NCBI GenBank assembly: GCA_016928995.1 | Contig: JAFGJS010000021.1 | Location: forward strand, 1 to 20,035 | Length of the DNA: 20,035 nucleotides | Reading direction: 5' to 3' | Source of the DNA: Candidatus Sumerlaeota bacterium | GTDB lineage: Bacteria > Sumerlaeota > Sumerlaeia > JAFGJS01 | Shown here: piece by piece, positions 13,967-20,035 of the stretch | Position numbering within the stretch: position 1 is the stretch's first letter | Layout: each line of letters starts with the position of its first letter | The notes under the pieces: model-generated | Seen by the model: only the letters and a program-made list of their open reading frames with translations | Told to the model about the DNA's origin: nothing | Database searches by the model: none | Program-made: the position numbers and the translations under genes

Positions 13967-16900
13967 ATGCGCAGGATTCATCGCCCCACCATGATTCTAG
14001 CGATTTTTCTTTTTCAAATCGCCGGTCTGAGTTTCATTGCCGCCAAACCGCCCCAGGAATACAACAAACTGGTGTTTTCCGACGATTTCCTCGGCTCCAC
14101 GCTGGATGAAAGCAAATGGGGCTATAACTACTCCTGGAACACCTACCACAATCATCGTGCGAACATGCGCCCCGAGCAGGTCAAGCTCGCCGACGGCATA
14201 CTCACACTCACGGCGGTTCACGAGCGCAGCATATGGAATCCAATGAGCATCGAATTCAATCCCTTCGGCCATCTGGAGTTGGACTATTCCTCTGGAGCGG
14301 TGCACACCGACGGACGTTTTCGTTTTACGCATGGCTATGCGGAAGCGCGGATCAAAATGCCGCCGGTGAAAAGCACCTGGCCGGCATTCTGGACCTTGCA
14401 GGGCGGCTGGCCGCCGGAAATCGACATACTTGAAGTGATCAACGATCGCACGGAATATCACCAATATTTTCACTATCGCCATCCGGATGGCTGGAGCACG
14501 TCGTTCGGTGGCACACACAAGACGCCGGACTTGAGCGCGGACTTCCATGTCTTCGGCTTCGAATGGACCGAAGACACCATGGCCTGGTATTTCGACAATC
14601 AGGAAATCCGCAGGCAAACAAACGCGCAAGCCGTGGCTCAGGCGCATGACATGTATCTGATCCTCAATTTGGCTGTCGGCGGCTGGGCCCAAGCGCCAGA
14701 TCCGGCCGATTATCCCACCTCCATGTATGTGGACTGGGTGCGTGTTTGGCAAAAAGGCGAAATCGTCAGCGGTTCCGGCGGCTCCGCGCAGTATGACTTC
14801 GAGCAAAACATGACCGACAGCACCGGCAACGGCAACGATGCCGTGCTGACCGGAGGGCGCTACACCGGCGGCATGATCGGTTATGGTTTGGAATTGAATG
14901 GGGCGGAAAGTTACGTCAGCCTACCGGCCAATCTTGGAAAATGCGAAGACATCACATTCGCGGCCTGGCTCAAGTGGGACGGCGGCGATCCCTGGCAGCA
15001 TTTTTTCGATTTCGGCAGCGGACCTGAGCAGAGCATTTATCTGAGTCCGCAAACAGCTGGTTGGAAGCTCCGTTTTAAGATGAAAAGCGGCGCGACTGAA
15101 CAGTTCATCGAGGCTGATCCGCTGCCGACCGGAAAATGGACGCATGTGGCCGTGACGCTGCAGGGCGACACCGGCAAGTTGTTCGTCAACGGCGAAATCG
15201 TAGGCACAAATGAAGCGATGACGCTCAATCCATCCGATGTGGACATACAGCATAATTACATCGGCCGGAGCCTGTGGCCGAACGATCCGTTTTTCGATGG
15301 CCGGGTTGATGATTTCCGGGTGTACGACCGCGCTCTGACCGATGCCGAAATCGCCGGACTGGCGAAAAGCGTCAACACTCCCCCGTCCTTCGCTGTCTTG
15401 TCGATCACCAAGCCGGATGCGACGGAAGACGCGATGTATAGCGGCAGCATCGCCGGCGAGGTCAAGGATAAGGATGACAGCGACACCATCCGCTACAGCA
15501 AGGCGGAAGGTCCGGAATGGCTGACCGTGTCGGAAAACGGGGCGCTCAGCGGAACGCCGACAGCTAAGGATGTCGGCATTAATGTCTTCACCGTGCAGGC
15601 CATGGACAACCACGGCTCGCTCGATGATGTCACCCTGAACATCAACGTGCTCAACACGAACGACCCGCCGGCGTGGCGAGTGGATACCGTCCGTGCGGCC
15701 GGCGCCGTCGAAGGACAACCCTATTCCGCTTCGATTTCATCGCAAGCCAGCGACATTGACCCTGACGACACGCTGACATTCGCCAAAGTCAGCGGTCCGG
15801 ACTGGCTTGACGTTTCCGGCGGCGGAGTGATTTCCGGTTCGCCCACGAGCGCGGATCTTGGCGCCAACAGTTTCGTCGTTCGCGTGACCGACAAAGCCGG
15901 CGAATCGGCCGAAGTCCCGCTCAGAATCGAAGTCACGCAAAAAAAATTAGCGCTCCACTATGAATTTGAAGGAAATCTCCTGGACAGCTCCAGCGAGAAT
16001 CATCATGGAACAACATTCGGCAGCCCGACATATATTGACGGACCGGTCGGACGTGCTCTCCTGTTTGATGGAGTGGATGATTATGTTTGCACGCCCGAGG
16101 GAGCGGCCAATTTCCCCGCCATGACCATCGCCACCTGGGTGCGCTGGGATGGCGGAGATCCATGGCAGCGTATTTTTGATTTTGGCGAAGGCACCAGTCA
16201 ATATTTGTACTTAACCACGCGCTCACGCACCAATGTCTTCCGTTTCGCGATTCGAAACAGCAGAGCCAATGAACCCGTGGAAGCCCAACGACAACTGATT
16301 ACGAATCAATGGGTGCACGTGGCCGCCACGGTCAACAACGGCTCTGGCGCGCTATACGTCAATGGCGCCGTTGTCGCGACGGGCGACATCACATTAAATC
16401 CAACCGATGTCAATCAGGTCGAGAACTACATCGGAAAAAGCCAATGGGCAAATGATGCGATCTTCAAGGGCGCCATCGATGACTTCCGCATTTATAACTA
16501 CGCCCTTTCCGCCGATGAAATCCTGGCCCTGCCCGGCGTTAAACTGAATAACAATCCGCCCAACTTCACGGAAGATCCGTTGAGCCGCGCCGATGCGACG
16601 GAAGGAGTGGAGTATTTCGGTCAGACCTTGGCCGGCGCCGCAACGGACGACGGCATGGATCGAGTGGTGTTCCGCAAAGTTGACGGACCGTCATGGTTGA
16701 AAGTGGCCGAGAATGGCGCCCTTTCCGGCGCGCCGGGCGCGAATGACTCCGGCCCCAATGCATTCACCGTGCGCGCGACCGATGCAACGGGCGCTTCCGC
16801 GGACGCCAAACTCAAGATCAACGTCGGGGGCAAACGTATGGAGCTCCATTATCGGTTCGAAGGCGACGTCAACGACTTGTCCGGTCAAAACCGGCACGGT

Positions 16901-18892
16901 ACCGTTTCCGGCAATCCCGCATATGGACCCGGAAAAACAGGACAAGCCATCCTCTTCGACGGCATGGATGATTGCGTCAATATGCCCGAAGGCGCGGCGA
17001 ACTTCAGCGATCTCACCGTGACTGCATGGGTTTACTGGGAAGGCGGCGGCCCCTTCCAGCGCATCTTTGATTTCGGCAACGGAACCACCGAATACCTTTA
17101 CTTGACGCCCAGTTCCGGCGACGGCAAGTTTCGTTTTTCCATTCGCAGCGGGAACAGCAAAGAATCGTTGGACGCCGCCAGTCAATTGCCCATCGGCGAA
17201 TGGACTCATGTGGCGGTCACGCTCAATGGAAACATGGGCGCGCTTTACGTCAACGGTTCACTCTCGACCTCCGGCGAAATCACGCTAAATCCGACCGACG
17301 TCAAACAACTCACCAATTACATCGGCGACAGCCAATGGCCCGACGATCCCTTTTTCAAAGGGCGCATCGATGATTTCCGTATTTATAATTACGCACTCTC
17401 CGCAAGCGATCTCACCATCTTGATGAACAGCGGCGATCCGCTGGCGCTTGATCGCGCCTCTCCGCGCCGTCAGCATGCGGCGGCGAATCATTTCAAAGCG
17501 GAACCGATCATGGCCGTCCATATGACGAATCGTGGCGCGGCTGATCAAAAAACCGCCAAGCATAAACGGGCAGCCCTATTCGCAGCGGATACGACGCAAA
17601 AAAAAACTGAAAAAGCCAAGATTATATCCGCAGTCGAACCGGTCCTGAATTACACCTTCGACGACGATGTTGATGACCACTCGCAAAAGCATCTCAATGG
17701 CGAGATCTGCGGCAAACCGGCGTATATTGATGGGAAAAACGGCAAGGCGATTCAGTTCAACGGCTCGGATGACTATGTCAAAATGCCTCCGGATATCGCC
17801 CGATGCAACGACTTCACGGTGACCACATGGGTGAAGTGGGCCGGCGGCGATCCGTGGCAGCGGATTTTCGACTTCGGCGCCGATAATAAAAGTTACATGT
17901 TCTTGACGCCATGCTCCATGGACAAAATGCTCCGCTTCGGCATCTCAACCAACGGCTATCAAGCGGAACAACGGATTGAGACCAGTGAATTGCCCGCTGA
18001 TCAATGGATCCACGTGGCAGTCACGCTCAGTGGAGACATCGGCAAACTCTATGTCAACGGCGTCTTCGTCGCATTCAATACAATCGAGTTGAATCCATCG
18101 GATATCGGGCAAAGCGTCAATTACATCGGCAAAAGCCAATGGCAGGAGGATCCTCTGTTCAAAGGGAGCATCGACGATTTCCACATCTATGACTACGCCC
18201 TCAGTTCCAGCGAGATCATCGAACTCAACGGTCTGGATCCGCCGCCCGAAAACGCGGGTATTACCATCGTCAAACCGAACAGCATGGTGCTGCGCTACAC
18301 GTTTGATGAAAACGTCAAGGATGCTTCTATCTATAATATGAATGCAATCCCTGCCGGCAGCCTCTCGTTCACCGAAGGCAAACTCGCCAAGGCCGTCGTG
18401 CTCGATGGCGATGACTACATCAGCCTGCCGGATAACATCGCAAGCAGCGCTGATTTCACCGTGGCGGCATGGATCAAATGGAACGGCGGCGATCCCTGGC
18501 AGCGCATCTTCGACTTCGGCGACGGCGGCGGCAAATGCATGTTCCTCTCGCCGCGCTCCGACATCGGCACGTTGCGTTTCGCCATCACAAACAACAGAAA
18601 CAGAGCCAACGAACAAAGGCTGGAAGCCGCGCGGCTGCCGGCGGATCAATGGACGCATGTCGCCGTCACGTTGAACGGCAACACAGGGAAATTATTCGTT
18701 GATGGGGAAATCGCGGCGTTCGGCAGCATCCTGCTCAACCCATCGGACATCAATCCTTCGAAAAACTTCATCGGCAAGAGTCAATACACCGATCCGCTGT
18801 TCCGGGGGCAGATCGATGACTTCCGCATTTACAACTTCGCCCTTTCCGACTCCAATGTCGCCGATCTGGCCGCGACAAGCCAGGACCGCTAG
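13967..18892 (+). CDS. Secreted GH16 glycoside hydrolase with five LamG and three cadherin-like domains
   Basis: A 1641-residue secreted protein. A signal peptide (about 1-26, hydrophobic core ILAIFLFQIAGLSFIAA) leads to a GH16 catalytic domain (about 34-265). The active-site motif is EIDILE: Glu151 nucleophile, Asp153, Glu156 acid/base. GH16 enzymes cut beta-1,3/1,4-glucans or marine galactans; the exact substrate is not clear. Then come LamG 1 (about 274-467), two He_PIG/cadherin-like domains (470-565, 566-658), LamG 2 (662-856), a third cadherin-like domain (863-954), LamG 3 (958-1155), a basic linker (1156-1223), LamG 4 (1225-1421) and LamG 5 (1440-1641). Each LamG carries a close copy of GGDPWQRIFDFG, a VNG..V turn and a closing DDFR(I/V)Y.(Y/F)AL. 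No anchor or sorting domain is seen at the C-terminus. AGGAG lies 6 nt before the ATG. It may supply sugars, but no link to the compartment is shown. Confidence 0.92.
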   Translation: MRRIHRPTMILAIFLFQIAGLSFIAAKPPQEYNKLVFSDDFLGSTLDESKWGYNYSWNTYHNHRANMRPEQVKLADGILTLTAVHERSIWNPMSIEFNPFGHLELDYSSGAVHTDGRFRFTHGYAEARIKMPPVKSTWPAFWTLQGGWPPEIDILEVINDRTEYHQYFHYRHPDGWSTSFGGTHKTPDLSADFHVFGFEWTEDTMAWYFDNQEIRRQTNAQAVAQAHDMYLILNLAVGGWAQAPDPADYPTSMYVDWVRVWQKGEIVSGSGGSAQYDFEQNMTDSTGNGNDAVLTGGRYTGGMIGYGLELNGAESYVSLPANLGKCEDITFAAWLKWDGGDPWQHFFDFGSGPEQSIYLSPQTAGWKLRFKMKSGATEQFIEADPLPTGKWTHVAVTLQGDTGKLFVNGEIVGTNEAMTLNPSDVDIQHNYIGRSLWPNDPFFDGRVDDFRVYDRALTDAEIAGLAKSVNTPPSFAVLSITKPDATEDAMYSGSIAGEVKDKDDSDTIRYSKAEGPEWLTVSENGALSGTPTAKDVGINVFTVQAMDNHGSLDDVTLNINVLNTNDPPAWRVDTVRAAGAVEGQPYSASISSQASDIDPDDTLTFAKVSGPDWLDVSGGGVISGSPTSADLGANSFVVRVTDKAGESAEVPLRIEVTQKKLALHYEFEGNLLDSSSENHHGTTFGSPTYIDGPVGRALLFDGVDDYVCTPEGAANFPAMTIATWVRWDGGDPWQRIFDFGEGTSQYLYLTTRSRTNVFRFAIRNSRANEPVEAQRQLITNQWVHVAATVNNGSGALYVNGAVVATGDITLNPTDVNQVENYIGKSQWANDAIFKGAIDDFRIYNYALSADEILALPGVKLNNNPPNFTEDPLSRADATEGVEYFGQTLAGAATDDGMDRVVFRKVDGPSWLKVAENGALSGAPGANDSGPNAFTVRATDATGASADAKLKINVGGKRMELHYRFEGDVNDLSGQNRHGTVSGNPAYGPGKTGQAILFDGMDDCVNMPEGAANFSDLTVTAWVYWEGGGPFQRIFDFGNGTTEYLYLTPSSGDGKFRFSIRSGNSKESLDAASQLPIGEWTHVAVTLNGNMGALYVNGSLSTSGEITLNPTDVKQLTNYIGDSQWPDDPFFKGRIDDFRIYNYALSASDLTILMNSGDPLALDRASPRRQHAAANHFKAEPIMAVHMTNRGAADQKTAKHKRAALFAADTTQKKTEKAKIISAVEPVLNYTFDDDVDDHSQKHLNGEICGKPAYIDGKNGKAIQFNGSDDYVKMPPDIARCNDFTVTTWVKWAGGDPWQRIFDFGADNKSYMFLTPCSMDKMLRFGISTNGYQAEQRIETSELPADQWIHVAVTLSGDIGKLYVNGVFVAFNTIELNPSDIGQSVNYIGKSQWQEDPLFKGSIDDFHIYDYALSSSEIIELNGLDPPPENAGITIVKPNSMVLRYTFDENVKDASIYNMNAIPAGSLSFTEGKLAKAVVLDGDDYISLPDNIASSADFTVAAWIKWNGGDPWQRIFDFGDGGGKCMFLSPRSDIGTLRFAITNNRNRANEQRLEAARLPADQWTHVAVTLNGNTGKLFVDGEIAAFGSILLNPSDINPSKNFIGKSQYTDPLFRGQIDDFRIYNFALSDSNVADLAATSQDR

Positions 18893-18972
18893 AGATAGCG
18901 CCTTCACCCCGCGATTCCCCATCATTAACAAGAAAGCCACGATGCTGGAGCGATCGGAAGATCATCGCCTGC

Positions 18973-20035
18973 TTATCGCACGATGATATTAAAAATCTGC
19001 CGGCTCTGAAGGCCCTGAGGATCCGTGTAGGTCGCGACGATTGTCACCGACTCCTGCGGCGAAACGGTTTGTTCGCGGTTGCCTCCGCTAACGCCCGGTC
19101 CGCTCCAACTCCAAGAACCGCCTGTCCTTGGCTGCGGCCCCATCGTGACCCGGTCGCCCGAATTGATCGTCACGCTGTCGGTTCTTTCCCAATCCCCTCC
19201 GTTGACCTGCATATATGGCGTAACCACTGATTGAGTGTCATCCGCCAACGCGGCGATCGCCGTATCCGGCAATGCAAAGTGATAAACCCGGAAATCATCA
19301 ATGAGGCCGGCGTACATCGGATCGACTGCAAACTGGCTTTTTGCCAGAAAGTTGTGCTGTGGTTTGACATCGGTTGGATTCAGTGTGATGCGTTGCGTGT
19401 CGACCTTGACGCCGTTGACGAACATCGAACCGATGTCGCCTTCGAGCTTGACGGCGACATGGGTCCATACCTGAGGCGTCACATTCGCAGTGGTCAGACT
19501 TTGCTCATTATCCGCCCCGGTTCCGTTGATCGAAATAGAAAAACGCATTTTATCTTCTGCCGTATCAGGGGCTAAAAACAGATACTGCCGGTCGTTATTT
19601 CCGAAGTCGAAGATACGCTGAAAGTCACGCTTGTCATAAGTGAGCACCCATGCGGCGACGGTGATGTCATTGCAATCGGCTACGCTGGACGGCAGCGTCG
19701 CGTAACTGTCGATTCCATTGAATTCGATCGCTTTGCTAATCCGGCCCGCCATGTATTTCACCTGCCCTGCGATCGTGCCGTGGTTTGCTCCGACGCTGTC
19801 GATCAGGCTGGTTTCAAAATCGGTGTTTTCGAATTGGTAATGCGCAAAGAGCGCCGATGCGCCTGCGCCGCTCGTTGTGACTGGCAATGCAGGCGGCTGA
19901 ATATTTCCCGGTGAAGTCGTGGAAGGCGGCCTGGGCGCCGCGCCCGGCGCCATCGGCGCGCCACGGACCAATGCGGCGATGTGCTCATCTGACAAAGCGG
20001 TATCGTAGAGCCTGAAGTCATCGATTTTGCCGTTA
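18973..20035 (-). CDS. LamG-domain secreted protein, 3' part (runs off the window)
   Basis: An open frame from the right edge to a stop at 18973, about 353 residues, lacking its N-terminus. It opens inside a LamG domain (KIDDFRLYDTALSDEHI, the usual closing strands). A Pro/Ala-rich linker follows, then a full LamG domain (from FAHYQFENTD to FRVYHFALPDTAIAALADD), with FQRIFDFG matching the LamG repeats of the convergent GH16 protein. It ends in an Ig-like domain (about 19195-18976; GGDWERTDSVTINSGDRVTM and SWSWSGPGVSGG). An apparent TTG start at 19995 is not the real start because the frame and homology continue upstream. Its stop lies 80 nt from that of the GH16 gene, tail to tail, with no clear terminator between. 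The N-terminal part, possibly catalytic, is outside the window. Confidence 0.88.
   Translation of the reverse strand, partial: NGKIDDFRLYDTALSDEHIAALVRGAPMAPGAAPRPPSTTSPGNIQPPALPVTTSGAGASALFAHYQFENTDFETSLIDSVGANHGTIAGQVKYMAGRISKAIEFNGIDSYATLPSSVADCNDITVAAWVLTYDKRDFQRIFDFGNNDRQYLFLAPDTAEDKMRFSISINGTGADNEQSLTTANVTPQVWTHVAVKLEGDIGSMFVNGVKVDTQRITLNPTDVKPQHNFLAKSQFAVDPMYAGLIDDFRVYHFALPDTAIAALADDTQSVVTPYMQVNGGDWERTDSVTINSGDRVTMGPQPRTGGSWSWSGPGVSGGNREQTVSPQESVTIVATYTDPQGLQSRQIFNIIVR

Noticed and set aside
13831-14109. Plus-strand frame of 92 codons overlapping the GH16 start
   Set aside because: It is out of frame with the GH16 gene, which has a signal peptide and a good ribosome-binding site.

Overview
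The window carries a complete bacterial microcompartment (BMC) operon of the type known from Planctomycetes and Verrucomicrobia (PVM type, fucose/rhamnose breakdown). It also holds polysaccharide-directed secreted proteins and an unusual density of short intergenic repeats. The PVM-type gene set, the GH16/LamG proteins and the repeat-rich intergenic spacers suggest a PVC-superphylum bacterium (Planctomycetes, Verrucomicrobia or Lentisphaerae-like). The lineage cannot be fixed from the sequence alone.

Left flank (1-3100): an intergenic stretch with a 50-nt double-hairpin repeat, a polytopic membrane protein of GT-C glycosyltransferase type, a short RdgC-like protein, and tRNA-Glu(CTC) on the minus strand.

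BMC operon (11533 down to 3342, all minus strand). In transcription order: BMC-H shell protein, a hairpin plus T-run that looks like an attenuator, BMC-H, PduL phosphotransacylase, an acetate-kinase-like protein, BMC-H, BMC-P, CoA-acylating aldehyde dehydrogenase (PduP type), BMC-P, BMC-P (4-nt overlap), class II sugar-phosphate aldolase, and a lactate/malate dehydrogenase-family enzyme. The implied pathway starts with the aldolase splitting fuculose- or rhamnulose-1-phosphate into DHAP and lactaldehyde. Lactaldehyde becomes lactyl-CoA (aldehyde dehydrogenase), then lactyl-phosphate (PduL), then lactate plus ATP (kinase). The dehydrogenase may recycle NADH. A divergently transcribed DeoR-family regulator (11835-12596) is the likely controller.

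Two features of the operon stand out. First, a 476-bp cassette (4295-4770) sits between the aldolase and dehydrogenase genes. It has five hexamers of the (C/T-rich)TAAT type at each end, in inverted orientation, enclosing a four-helix-bundle (23S rRNA intervening-sequence protein family) gene with a one-base frameshift. Second, the acetate-kinase-like protein is changed at several positions that are normally invariant in acetate kinase. Two copies of a CACAGAG-rich inverted repeat element also lie in the operon, one internal and one at its 3' end.

Right flank (12600-20035): an unrecognised protein with three membrane helices and a helical cytoplasmic tail, a 1641-residue secreted GH16 enzyme with five LamG domains and three cadherin-like/Ig domains, and, convergent with it, the 3' part of another LamG protein that runs off the window edge.
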